NCBI GenBank assembly: GCA_024653205.1
Contig: JANLFO010000001.1
Location: 62,001 to 126,000 of the forward strand
Reading direction: 5' to 3'
From: Clostridia bacterium
Lineage (GTDB): Bacteria; Bacillota; DSM-521; Neomoorellales; SLTJ01
DNA length: 64,000 bases
A program made the position numbers and the translations under genes. Below the pieces are notes generated by a model. That model was given only the letters and a program-made list of their open reading frames with translations, was not told the origin of the DNA and did no database searches. This document shows positions 37,918 through 46,929 of this stretch, one piece after another (within the stretch, counting starts at the first letter, position 1; each line of letters opens with the position of its first letter).

Positions 37918-38252
37918 TAAGCGCTTACCTTCGGATCCTATCCTCTCTCGGTATCGAAGTTTCTAGAGTTTACCTCTTCGGTTCGTGCGCTAGGGGAAGC
38001 GAACGGGGGGACAGCGATATAGATCTGATTGTCGTTTCCCCTAGTTTTGAAGGTATGGATCTACGGCAGCGGGCCGTCATTTTAGGAAGGGCCGCCGGGA
38101 AGCTAATGGCGCCCATCGATGCCAGGGGGTATACGCCGGAGGAAATTAGTCTCGATAGGCTGGACCCCGCCGGCTTCCTGTGGGATGTTCTCGTAAGGCA
38201 ACCCGTGGTGGAATATGCCCAACCTCCCGACCAAGGAAGACCTGAAGCTTAA
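37878..38252 (+). CDS. MNT-type nucleotidyltransferase
   Basis: 124 residues. GS at 35-36 (VYLFGSCARGS) and the D47/D49 pair in GDSDIDLIV are intact. It starts at GTG 37878 behind GAAGG. A partner HEPN gene is expected downstream, but only the first 20 codons of something (38215) remain before it fuses to a ywgA fragment. Related to, but not the same as, the pair at 7463-8379. Confidence 0.8.
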   Translation: MDKADRASGIGTLISAYLRILSSLGIEVSRVYLFGSCARGSERGDSDIDLIVVSPSFEGMDLRQRAVILGRAAGKLMAPIDARGYTPEEISLDRLDPAGFLWDVLVRQPVVEYAQPPDQGRPEA

Positions 38253-38350
38253 GTTCATAAACGTGCTCCGGCCCGTATTGTCACGAGGTGTGGGCTGACC
38301 TGAGTTACCTTGAAGACATCGGCGCCGTGACCGTGATACTACACGCCCCG
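38215..38350 (+). pseudogene. Truncated gene start fused to a ywgA-like fragment
   Basis: ATG 38215 opens MPNLPTKEDLKLKFINVLRP, overlapping the nucleotidyltransferase end as a partner gene would. From 38273 the DNA is about 75 bases nearly identical to 33895-33973 of the ywgA-like remnant. The new frame stops at 38298. Confidence 0.8.
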
Positions 38351-38381
38351 GACGCAGCCAGCTCGCGTAACCGCACAACTC

Positions 38382-38451
38382 GGGCCTGTGGCTGGGCCTG
38401 AAGCTGGTGGCCCGCACCTGCCTGGCGGTGCTAACCATGACGGGGCAGTAG
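38382..38451 (+). pseudogene. Sugar transferase 3' end, copy E (diverged)
   Basis: 70 bases reading LWLGLKLVARTCLAVLTMTGQ, clearly homologous to the intact C-terminus but more diverged than the other copies. It lies 32 bases before the UDP-glucose dehydrogenase gene. Confidence 0.8.
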
Positions 38452-38483
38452 GGGGTTAGGCCTTGGGAGGGCAGTGAGTAGAG

Positions 38484-39812
38484 GTGGAAGTTATTGTACT
38501 CGGTCTAGGTTATGTTGGCGCCGTAGCGGCCGCGGCTCTGGCCGTTACGGGGAAAAAAGTCGTCGGTATAGACATTGATCACCATAAAGTGACTGCGTTT
38601 CAGGCTGGAAGGGTGCCCTTTTACGAGCCCGGCCTGGCCGAGCTGGTGGAGCAGGCGAACAGAGCAGGCAGTCTTTCGTTCGCCACGCCGGACGAAATAG
38701 ACACTCTGGACGCGCAGGTAGCTGTCATCTGTGTGGGAACTCCTTCGCAGCCAAATGGGGCGGCCGACCTTTCGCAGGTCCGCGCTGCCGTTCAGTGGGT
38801 TAGGGATAAGTTTCGTGGTCCAGGGGTGGTGGTAATGAAGAGCACCATACCTCCCGGGACCGGGCGGCGCCTGGTGGCTCAGTATTTGAGTGGGGGCGAT
38901 AAGAGGATCTCCTATGTGTCGAATCCGGAGTTCCTGCGGGAAGGTCAGGCGGTGCATGATTGGTTCCATCCTGACAGAATCGTTATAGGTGGGGAGGAAC
39001 CCGAAAGCATTGAAATGGCACGTTCTCTCTTTACTGGGATAGACGCCCCGGTGGTCATAACGGATATCACAAGCGCCGAACTTATCAAGTATGCGGCCAA
39101 CGCCTTTCTGGCCACCAAGATTAGTTTCATTAACGAAATCGCCAACTTGTGCGAGAAGCTGGGCGCGAACATTGCGGACGTCACTCGGGCCATTGGCCTC
39201 GACCCACGCATCGGCCCCAGCTTTCTGCAGGCGGGCATCGGCTACGGCGGCTCGTGCTTCCCCAAGGACGTCCGGGCTTTGGATTTCCTCGCCACGGCCA
39301 ACGGCCATAGCTTTGAGCTACTTCGGGCGGTAATCAGCGTCAATAACCGGCAGCGCCTTCTGCCAATACGAAAGCTGAGGGAGCGGCTGGGCGATCTGGC
39401 GGGTAAGCGGGTCGCGGTCCTTGGCCTGGCATTCAAGCCTGGCACCGACGACGTGCGCGAAGCCCCGGCCATCGATATCGTCCGCCTGCTCCTGGACGAA
39501 GGGGCCGAAGTTCGGGTGTACGACCCACTGGCCTTGGAAAATGCGAGAAGCGTTCTGCCGCCGCAAGTTACCTTCGCGCCTTCTGTCCTCGCGGCTATCG
39601 CCGGGTCCAATGCGGTGGTATTGGCCACCGAGTGGCCAGAGTTTATCCGCTTCGACTGGGGAGAAGCCGCCAGCTACATGCAGCCGCCCCGGGTAGTCGT
39701 GGACGGGCGGAACTGCCTGCCGTTGGAGAGACTTCTTCGTTGCGGATTAGAGTACATAGGGGTTGGTACGCGGGCCCCGAACTGCCCACGTAGCCCTGGA
39801 GAAGCTTGCTAA
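38484..39812 (+). CDS. ugd: UDP-glucose 6-dehydrogenase
   Basis: Oxidises UDP-glucose to UDP-glucuronate with 2 NAD+. 442 residues. N-terminal NAD site GLGYVG at 7-12, KSTIPPGT, central domain EFLREG and SAELIKYAANAFLATKISFINE, catalytic Cys in GGSCFPKD near 257, and the C-terminal UDP-binding domain with GLAFKPGTDDVREAP. The GTG start has GGGAGGG 11 bases upstream. It supplies uronic acid for the polysaccharide made by the downstream genes. It is intact, but the following epimerase that would use its product is decayed. Confidence 0.95.
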   Translation: MEVIVLGLGYVGAVAAAALAVTGKKVVGIDIDHHKVTAFQAGRVPFYEPGLAELVEQANRAGSLSFATPDEIDTLDAQVAVICVGTPSQPNGAADLSQVRAAVQWVRDKFRGPGVVVMKSTIPPGTGRRLVAQYLSGGDKRISYVSNPEFLREGQAVHDWFHPDRIVIGGEEPESIEMARSLFTGIDAPVVITDITSAELIKYAANAFLATKISFINEIANLCEKLGANIADVTRAIGLDPRIGPSFLQAGIGYGGSCFPKDVRALDFLATANGHSFELLRAVISVNNRQRLLPIRKLRERLGDLAGKRVAVLGLAFKPGTDDVREAPAIDIVRLLLDEGAEVRVYDPLALENARSVLPPQVTFAPSVLAAIAGSNAVVLATEWPEFIRFDWGEAASYMQPPRVVVDGRNCLPLERLLRCGLEYIGVGTRAPNCPRSPGEAC

Positions 39813-40620
39813 CGTGGTTGAGATATTTGTCGAAGGCCATCACGGGCCTTAGCCGGGGCTCTTTGTGCGACCCTGGCGTCAAGGAGAAGGACGTCGAGCC
39901 CCACCTCCAGCACGCGAACTATGCGCTGGTGTGTGCGGACATCCGCGATTTGGCAGCCTTAAGGTCCAACCTACGTGGGGGGTACGACGTGATCGTTCAC
40001 CTGGCGGCCAAGGCCGGGGTGCGGCCTAGCCTTGCGGACCCGGTGGGGCACCAAGAGGTCAACGTGGGCGGGACCCAGAACCTCCTGGAGCTGGCGCGGC
40101 ATTGGGGCGTAAGGCAGTTCGTGTTCGCCTCCTCCGGCGTGTCCGGGGTAAACCCCAACCTGCCCTGGCGGGAGGACGACAACGTCCTGCGCCCCATCAG
40201 CCCCTACGCGGCCACCAAGGTGGCCGGGGAGCTGTTGGGCCACGTGTACAGCCACCCCTACGGCATCCGCTTCATCGCCCTGCGGCTGTTCACTGTTTAC
40301 GTCCCCCGCCAGCGGCCGGACCTGGCCATTCACAAATTTGCCCGGCTGATGCTTCAAGGCCGGCCCATCCCGCTCTATGGGGACGGGCCGCCCCGTACCT
40401 ATACTGGACATGGTCAAGGCCCTGGAGCAGGCGCTCGGGGTAAAAGCCAGCGTTGAACACCTCCCGGAGCAGCCCGGCGATGTACCCCGGACCTGGGCGG
40501 ACACGGCCAAGTCGGAGCGGCTCTTGGGTTATTCGCCGAAGACGGGTTTCGAGGCGGGTATGGAATCCTTCGTGCGCTGGCTCGTAGGTGGACCGAAGGG
40601 GCTACGCACCTTGCAAGGGC
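39806..40620 (+). pseudogene. UDP-glucuronate 4-epimerase-like gene, decayed
   Basis: SDR-family epimerase lacking the N-terminal GxxGxxG dinucleotide loop. It begins at CADIRDLAAL. VIVHLAAKAGVRPS, SPYAATKVAGE and IRFIALRLFTVY are readable, but SSSVYG is altered to SSGVSG. After YGDGPPRTYT about 55 residues are missing and the end (VKALEQALGVKASVEHLP, KSERLLGYSPKTGFEAGMESFVRWL) is in another frame. Non-functional as it stands. Confidence 0.85.
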
Positions 40621-40642
40621 TCAGTGGGGAGAGTTCTCTTAA

Positions 40643-41986
40643 ATGGCGCAGGCCAGATCTGCCGGGCCAACGATAGGGGACGTATGGGCACGGGGCCTCT
40701 GCTGCGAGTGCGGTACGTGCAGCGGCATATGTCCAACCGGGGCAGTATATATGCTAGGGACCACGACCGGCGCTTATCGTCCCTACGTGGATAGCGCCCG
40801 ATGCACACACTGCGGGCGGTGCGTTCGCGTCTGTCCGGGAATTGCACCGGAGCCAGGATCCGCCGAACGCTTTTCTCAGGTAGACGGCGCCGCACCCTTG
40901 GGGCCGATCACCTCGTGCTACCTCGCACATGCCGCCCAGGCCGAGATCAGAAATGCTGGCGCTTCAGGCGGCGTAGTCTCCGCCTTCGCCATGTACTTGC
41001 TGGACGGCGGAGTAGTCGATGCGGTGATCGCGGCGAAGATGTCAGAGGGCGCACCGGTTAGACCCGCGTTGGTGCTTGCCAGAACCGCCGACGAGGTCTT
41101 GGCCTGTGCGCAATCAAAGTACCTCCCTATACCGGTGAACGACGCCCTCAGGGTAGTTATCGAAGAACCGGCCAGATACGCAGTTATAGGCCTGCCCTGC
41201 CAAGTCCGTGGAATAAGGAAGGCAGCCCTGGAGAACCCCCGTATCAGCGACAGGATCAAACTGTGTATCGGGCTCTTCTGCGGTTTCCGTGTCAGCTTTA
41301 ATGCAACTAGGTTCTGGCTGAGAAAGTTGCGTGTGAGTGAGGGCGCGGTTGCTTCTCTTGAGTTTCGTGCGAGGAGCAGCGCGGACTGGGACAGAGGCGG
41401 CGGCGGCTTTCTGGTGAGAACCCACAAAGGTGAAGAATACTACATCCCAAAGTCACTCTTCAGCCTTACCGATAGTCTATTCGTTTCCAGAAGGTGTACG
41501 CTCTGTGAGGACCTTACTAATGAATACGCCGACCTTTCAGTGGGCGACCCGGGCCCGCTGGGGGTAAAGGAGTCTCTTGTCTTGTGTCGCACTCCAGAAG
41601 CCGAAGCTCTCCTGCTGGATGCGCGGAACCGGGGGTTCATCGTCCTACGTGCGGTTACGAAGGACCTTGCAACATGGGCTCACCTAGGAAATGTTTCCTA
41701 CAAGAAGAACTCAGTAGCGGCGCGCTTCCGAGTTCACAAAGCCCTTGGCTTCGCTGTACCGCAGAGCCAGGTCGCTGCGGGGCGGGCTAGTGCAGCGTCA
41801 TACCTTGGCGCCCTATTGTTACTGCTCAACTCGGTCGTTTGTGCGCGGCCGGAAGCGCCCGCATTGCTCGCGCGGATACCGATAAAGATAATCGAAAAGT
41901 ACTCCTGGTTAGTAACGCTTCTGTTAATGCATGACACCAAGACGCTGATGCGCAAAGCGATCCGTCGCCTCTCTAGGGCGAGATGA
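40643..41986 (+). CDS. F420H2 dehydrogenase beta-subunit-like iron-sulfur protein
   Basis: 447 residues. Two ferredoxin-type 4Fe-4S motifs lie at the N-terminus (CCECGTCSGICP near 20-31, CTHCGRCVRVCP near 54-65). The FrhB-family domain follows (NAGASGGVVSAFAMYLLD, AVIGLPCQVRGIRKA, and the GVKESLV end). Members in polysaccharide clusters are thought to reduce or modify sugars or pyruvyl groups using a flavin, and the substrate is unknown. ATG 40643. Its C-terminal 80 residues are hydrophobic/basic and may sit on the membrane. Codon use is less GC-biased than core genes. Confidence 0.85.
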   Translation: MAQARSAGPTIGDVWARGLCCECGTCSGICPTGAVYMLGTTTGAYRPYVDSARCTHCGRCVRVCPGIAPEPGSAERFSQVDGAAPLGPITSCYLAHAAQAEIRNAGASGGVVSAFAMYLLDGGVVDAVIAAKMSEGAPVRPALVLARTADEVLACAQSKYLPIPVNDALRVVIEEPARYAVIGLPCQVRGIRKAALENPRISDRIKLCIGLFCGFRVSFNATRFWLRKLRVSEGAVASLEFRARSSADWDRGGGGFLVRTHKGEEYYIPKSLFSLTDSLFVSRRCTLCEDLTNEYADLSVGDPGPLGVKESLVLCRTPEAEALLLDARNRGFIVLRAVTKDLATWAHLGNVSYKKNSVAARFRVHKALGFAVPQSQVAAGRASAASYLGALLLLLNSVVCARPEAPALLARIPIKIIEKYSWLVTLLLMHDTKTLMRKAIRRLSRAR

Positions 41987-42109
41987 GCGTGGCCGCCTTT
42001 TCGGACAGAGCCGGAGAAACTGGTCGCTTCCATCGGTAGGTAGGGCGCGTGTTCGGGTCCCACGCTAGCCCGCAAAAGCTCACAATCTTGGGAGGCGATA
42101 AGGTCGGCC

Positions 42110-43261
42110 GTGACCTTACGTGAGCTCATTTATAGGGTTGCCGAAAGCTTTACCGGTGTGGAGCCGGGGACGAATGGACCCTGGCGGACTGCTCAAACGC
42201 CCGTCCGCAACTCGGCTCACTGGCTCATCCTGTTCAGCTGGGTCTACTCTGCCACGAATAAGGAGAAGTACTTAGATGTCGTAGCGCGGCTGGCGGAGTA
42301 CTTAGTTTCACGGGAGGCTAGGCCGCACGGGTTTACGTTTTACAATCTCAGGGAGCACCAGGCAAATCAGGCGAACGGGCTCATAGGTCAGGCATGGGTC
42401 TTCGAGGCGCTCGCGGAGGCAACACGGGTCCTGCAGAACGATAGGTACGCCGCCGTCGCGGAGGAGGTCTTCCTACAACACCCGTTTTCCGAGCGGTACG
42501 GTTTGTGGCACAGTGTAGAGCCCGACGGGCGGGTTCTGTCTGTGCATTCTACGCTGAACCAGCAAGTGTGGTTTGCCGCTACGGCGGCGCGTCTTCCCGG
42601 ACCCCGCTCTCCCGAGGTCAAGGCTCGCGTGCTGAAGTTTATGGATAGGGTTGAGGGGCACCTCCACATCCTCGGTAAGGGTCTTTTGGGGATGCATGTA
42701 AGGTCACTGCCCCCTACAGATGGAAGTGGGGTAAAGCGCATGATTCGAGCAGTCCTTAGAAGATGGCCCGACCGGGTGGAGGATCTTCGTTACCTCTTTG
42801 CCTCACGCGCAAGCGGGTCGTGCAGTCGGCCTACGTTGTTTAGGTACTTGGACATGTCCCTGGGCTATCATGCCTTCAGCCTCTACGGTTTAGCCCTCTT
42901 GAGGGCAGCGGTCCCGCACCACCCTTTCTGGAACTCGCGTTCCCTGCGTCGCGTTCTTCTATGGACCCAGTCGCGGCAGTACAAGTCAGAACTCGAAGGC
43001 AATACCTTCGCATTCGGCTACAACCCGACGGGTTTTGAGGTCCCGTACGTCCTAACGGTCTTCGGGCCTTACGGGGAAGCGGGAACAGGGGATCCCGTGG
43101 GGGAATGCCGGTGGTGGATACAGGAGCAGGTGAGGCGTTGCTATGACCCCGCCGAGGGGCGTTTCAGGCGCAATACTGCTGATCCGGCTACTCTGACCAG
43201 CAGACTGTACGAAGCCACACGGCTACCGCAGTGGCTTCTGGAGACGGAACTGGCAATTTAG
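42110..43261 (+). CDS. (alpha/alpha)6-barrel protein of a glycan cluster
   Basis: 383 residues of helical repeats with aromatic and His residues typical of alpha/alpha toroid sugar enzymes (NSAHWLILFSWVYSATNKEKYLDVVARLAEYL, NGLIGQAWVFEALAEA, HSTLNQQVWFAATAA, GYHAFSLYGLALL). Candidate activities are glycoside hydrolase/lyase or 2-epimerase-like. No specific catalytic signature could be fixed. GTG 42110. It follows the FeS protein by 123 bases in the same direction, within a polysaccharide locus, suggesting a role in glycan trimming or modification. Confidence 0.55.
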   Translation: MTLRELIYRVAESFTGVEPGTNGPWRTAQTPVRNSAHWLILFSWVYSATNKEKYLDVVARLAEYLVSREARPHGFTFYNLREHQANQANGLIGQAWVFEALAEATRVLQNDRYAAVAEEVFLQHPFSERYGLWHSVEPDGRVLSVHSTLNQQVWFAATAARLPGPRSPEVKARVLKFMDRVEGHLHILGKGLLGMHVRSLPPTDGSGVKRMIRAVLRRWPDRVEDLRYLFASRASGSCSRPTLFRYLDMSLGYHAFSLYGLALLRAAVPHHPFWNSRSLRRVLLWTQSRQYKSELEGNTFAFGYNPTGFEVPYVLTVFGPYGEAGTGDPVGECRWWIQEQVRRCYDPAEGRFRRNTADPATLTSRLYEATRLPQWLLETELAI

Positions 43262-43289
43262 ACGCTGCCACGGCTTAGGGGGCTAGATA

Positions 43290-44273
43290 ATGGGCCAGAA
43301 CTATCCGGCTGGGAAGCCGCCAACCGTAAGTGTGATCATCCCAACGTACAACCGGGCGCACCTGGTGGGCCGGGCGATCAAGAGCGTACTCAACCAGACC
43401 TACCAGGACTTCGAGATCATCGTGGTGGACGATGCCTCCAGGGACAACACCGAAGAGGTGGTCAGGAGCTTCAACGACCCGCGCATCCGCTACCTCCGGC
43501 ATGAGCACAACCTCGGCGGCTCCGCCGCGCGCAATACGGGCATCCGCGCCGCCCGCGGCGAGTTCATAGCTTTCCTGGACTCCGACGATGAGTGGCTACC
43601 CGAGAAACTGGCCTACCAACTCGCTGTCTTCTCCGAAGATCACGACTGTGGAGCAGTGTACACGGAGCTGGTTTGGGTTTCCGACGATGGGCCCGCGAGA
43701 CGGGTTGGTACCCGTGCTCCGGAGGGGAATATATTGAAGCAACTATTAGGGTCCAACGTGGTTGGGACCACTTCATCGGTCGTGATCAGGCGTGAGTGCT
43801 TAGAAAGGGTCGGTCTGTTCGACGAGACGTTGCCAAGCTGTCAAGACTGGGACCTCTGGATACGCATTGCAAGGCTGTACCGCTTCAGGAAGGTTTCCAT
43901 TCCCCTGGTAAGGTATTACTGGCACCGAGCGCAGATCTCGACCGACGAGGCGGCTGTCGTGCGCGGGCATGCGGCAATCCTCGCGAAGTACGGCCGCGAA
44001 ATCCGCTTGCTTGGCCGTAAGCGCATTGAGGGCAGCCACTACTTCGTTCTGGGGCGCCAGCTCTGTCACCTAGGGAACTTCCGGCTGGGCAGATATTACC
44101 TTTTCCGTGCTGCGGTTAGCTCCCCGTGGCGCGCGCACCATACCGTGTACGCTCTAGCTGCCCTACTCGGACCACAATGGTTTTGGCGGCTGAGGGCGTG
44201 CAAGCGCGCTCTTGGGTGTGCACTTGGGTTGGTTTCACGGCTACGTCGGCGAGAGGCTCCAGGGCTACCCTGA
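43290..44273 (+). CDS. Glycosyltransferase family 2
   Basis: 327 residues. GT-A fold: SVIIPTYNRAHLVGRAIKSVLNQTYQDFEIIVVDDAS at the N-terminus, LGGSAARNTGIRAARGEFIAFLDSDDEW with the DSD metal motif near 92-96, and the acceptor-side WDLWIRI. The C-terminal 80 residues are basic, suggesting membrane association. ATG 43290 has GGGGG-containing sequence upstream. The first half is more GC-rich than the second, hinting at recombination within the gene. Confidence 0.92.
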   Translation: MGQNYPAGKPPTVSVIIPTYNRAHLVGRAIKSVLNQTYQDFEIIVVDDASRDNTEEVVRSFNDPRIRYLRHEHNLGGSAARNTGIRAARGEFIAFLDSDDEWLPEKLAYQLAVFSEDHDCGAVYTELVWVSDDGPARRVGTRAPEGNILKQLLGSNVVGTTSSVVIRRECLERVGLFDETLPSCQDWDLWIRIARLYRFRKVSIPLVRYYWHRAQISTDEAAVVRGHAAILAKYGREIRLLGRKRIEGSHYFVLGRQLCHLGNFRLGRYYLFRAAVSSPWRAHHTVYALAALLGPQWFWRLRACKRALGCALGLVSRLRRREAPGLP

Positions 44274-44507
44274 GACCAGGTATGGTCCCCTGGTAGGCAC
44301 CAGCGTCTACAGTCCGGTGCATGTGGGGCGGGGTGCCACTGGTTGGGGTGGCCCGACGGCCTTGGTAGTACGCCGTCGCTGCTGCATTGTGGACCGGCAG
44401 GTCAACAGAGCAGAGTGATGGGGGCCGCACGGAAGCTCCGCGCACAGGGCGGCCTCCGGCGAGGGTCCTGGTGTTCAAGACGACGGGGTGGGGGTGCGAC
44501 GGTCGCC

Positions 44508-45368
44508 GTGAGGGTGTCGCTCATACTAGCAACAGTCTGCAGAACGTGGGAGGTCGCGCGCTTTTTGGATTCGCTTGTGCGGCAGAGCTACCGCGACTGG
44601 GAACTCGTCGTTGTGGACCAGAATCCGGACGCGCGCCTGAAACCCATCTTAGATGCGTACGTCGGGTGCGTAGGGCCTATATACCATCTGCGTGCGGAGA
44701 GGGGGCTTTCCCGTGCTCGTAACGTAGGCCTAGGACACATCGCGGGCGACATCGTGGGCTTCCCGGATGATGACTGCTGGTACCCGCCCGATCTGCTGGA
44801 GCGCGTGGTGGGGTTTTTCGAGCTAGAGCAGGGAACCGCGGGCCTTTGCGGCAGAGCGTCAGACGAACATGGAAGGTCGGTCATGGGGCGTTGGGCACCT
44901 TCGGCCGGTCCGATTGGGCTCTCTAATGTTTGGTATACGGGCGTGTCCTTTACGATCTTTCTTCGTACGGAGGCGGTTTCCGCCGTTGGGCCTTTTGACG
45001 AAAGGCTCGGGGTAGGGAGCGGGACTTGTTGGGGTTCAGGTGAGGAGACTGACTACCTGATACGGGCGATTAAGCTCGGCTTTAAACTGTGGTACGACCC
45101 GACGATCGCCGTCTACCATCCGGAACCGTTCGAGTACCTTCCGTTATCGCAGCTGGCGCGGCGATCCTATCGCTATGCCCGTGGGATGGGCTTTGTAATT
45201 GGCAAAAACGCCTACCCTCTTTGGCGGGCGGCACGCCTTGTAGCACGGCCCCTCGGAGGAGTAGCGGTCTATTGCGCGCTGGGGCGGTTCCGAAAGGCGG
45301 GGATTTCATTGGCTACGTTTGCCGGTCGGTTTTTGGGCTGGGCAGATGGTGTCATGCAGGGCCGGTGA
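44508..45368 (+). CDS. Glycosyltransferase family 2
   Basis: 286 residues. VSLILATVCRTWEVARFLDSL begins the GT-A fold, LSRARNVGLGHIAGDIVGFPDDDCWYPPDL holds the DDD metal motif, and GSGEETDYLIRAI is the usual ExxDY acceptor helix. I start it at GTG 44508 because the family N-terminus lies there. The longer frame to 44343 is GC-rich noise. The 230 bases before it contain no gene. Confidence 0.9.
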   Translation: MRVSLILATVCRTWEVARFLDSLVRQSYRDWELVVVDQNPDARLKPILDAYVGCVGPIYHLRAERGLSRARNVGLGHIAGDIVGFPDDDCWYPPDLLERVVGFFELEQGTAGLCGRASDEHGRSVMGRWAPSAGPIGLSNVWYTGVSFTIFLRTEAVSAVGPFDERLGVGSGTCWGSGEETDYLIRAIKLGFKLWYDPTIAVYHPEPFEYLPLSQLARRSYRYARGMGFVIGKNAYPLWRAARLVARPLGGVAVYCALGRFRKAGISLATFAGRFLGWADGVMQGR

Positions 45369-45375
45369 CGGTGCT

Positions 45376-46929
45376 GTGAGGGGCTCCGTTATCCAGAGCG
45401 TGCGCGAAGAACCGGTAGCAGCCGCCATCACCTGGGGCGCGCTAGCGGGCGTCGTTGGGCTAGCCGCCTCCGTAGAAGGTGCGGGGGCGCTGGCGGCGGT
45501 CGGTATCCTGACTGCGGTCACGTTGCTATTTTTCCGGCCGGCATGGTTTACGTTGGCGGTATTGTCCGCAGCCCCTATGCTGAGCCTGGCTAGCGGCCGA
45601 GGCAGTTTGCTCGCTGGCACACCCCTTTCGACCGACGCGGCGGGTATGATAAACATACTGCTAGGCGCGGCCGCATCATGCTTCCTTCTGCTTTCTGGGG
45701 CGCGCCGGGGCCTTAAGGTGTTATCGAAGGACGTCCCCTACGCCCTGCCTTACCTGCTCTTTTTGGGGTGGTACGCGGTCACACTCTGCTGGTCGCCCGA
45801 CCCCAGCGGGGGACTTCGAACCGTAGTGCGACTGATAACGCCGTTTGCGCTCAGTCTGGTGGCCGCGTGCACACTCTTTCAGGGTCAAGGCGTGCGCAGG
45901 GCGTACCTGGCGGTCCTTGTTGCCGTGTTAATCCCGCTCGGTGTTGGGTATTGGCAAGCGTTGGGCGGCGCGGTTCTAGAGAAAGGGTTGCGCCTAAACT
46001 CGGTATTTTATCACTCAAGTAACTATGCTCTCTTTCTATACTTCGTACTCGTCACCATCGTGTTTGGTCGACCGTTCTCGCGTGGTTCCGTCCACCCGGC
46101 GGTACACTTGGCTTTGATAGGGAGTATCATCGCCCATCTTATTCTCGCGGGCAGCAGAGTTACATGGCTCGCCTGCGCAGCTGCCGGCATTGTCTGGGCG
46201 AGTGAGCGGCATGAGGCACGCTGGCGGTTCCCGGTGCTGGTACTTGGCGGCCTAACACTGGCTTTCGTGGTGCTTCGCGTTATTCCCGAAGACCTGCTAG
46301 CGCGTCGGTTCGCGGAGCTGGCCATAGGAGACTTGGCTCAGGCGCTTGAACGCACGGATGTTCCGATGGGCTGGCGGATGGTCGTGTGGCGGGCGCTCGT
46401 AGACAGGTGGCGCATGTCGCCCTTCATCGGGTGGGGTGCGGGGAGCGTGGATCAGTACGTTAACGAAGTCGTCGGGGTGGAGTACGTGCCGCACAGCGAA
46501 TACGTGCGAATCCTCTTTGAAGCGGGTCTCGTCGGGATCCTTCTCTTCGGCGTGACCATGTTCTTCATCTTCAAGGACGCCGTCAGGATGGCTCGGTACG
46601 GTAACCACGCGCTCCTAGCCATCACGGTTGGGTTTGCAATCATCCTGCTGACCGACAACCTATTGTATTACTACAACGTTAGCCTCTATTTCTGGACTGC
46701 CGTTGCGCTCTTTTCGACCGGGCGCGGTAGACCGGTGGGCCGCCGAGGCGCGGGCGCTGACCGCCAGGTGGCTGACGGCTCGGGACCTGGTGTACGACTC
46801 GTTGTACCACCCTCGCCCAGGCTGCTGGTTGGCCACCGTAAACCGCCACCCGCCGACAGTGCGACGTGGGGAGCGGGAGCTAGGCCTCAGTCAATTTCTG
46901 GGACCGCGAGGTGGGCACTTGGTGAGTGA
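45376..46929 (+). CDS. O-antigen ligase/polymerase-like membrane protein (Wzy-like)
   Basis: 517 residues with about ten predicted transmembrane helices. The family periplasmic loop is seen around GWRMVVWRALVDRWRMSPFIGWGAGS and VPHSEYVRILFEAGLVGILLF, matching the O-antigen ligase/Wzy PF04932 pattern. GTG 45376 is placed just after the preceding glycosyltransferase, and the upstream in-frame ATG is inside that gene. The last 60 residues are a Pro/Arg-rich tail probably outside the conserved domain. It likely polymerises or ligates the repeat unit at the outer face of the membrane. Confidence 0.85.
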   Translation: MRGSVIQSVREEPVAAAITWGALAGVVGLAASVEGAGALAAVGILTAVTLLFFRPAWFTLAVLSAAPMLSLASGRGSLLAGTPLSTDAAGMINILLGAAASCFLLLSGARRGLKVLSKDVPYALPYLLFLGWYAVTLCWSPDPSGGLRTVVRLITPFALSLVAACTLFQGQGVRRAYLAVLVAVLIPLGVGYWQALGGAVLEKGLRLNSVFYHSSNYALFLYFVLVTIVFGRPFSRGSVHPAVHLALIGSIIAHLILAGSRVTWLACAAAGIVWASERHEARWRFPVLVLGGLTLAFVVLRVIPEDLLARRFAELAIGDLAQALERTDVPMGWRMVVWRALVDRWRMSPFIGWGAGSVDQYVNEVVGVEYVPHSEYVRILFEAGLVGILLFGVTMFFIFKDAVRMARYGNHALLAITVGFAIILLTDNLLYYYNVSLYFWTAVALFSTGRGRPVGRRGAGADRQVADGSGPGVRLVVPPSPRLLVGHRKPPPADSATWGAGARPQSISGTARWALGE

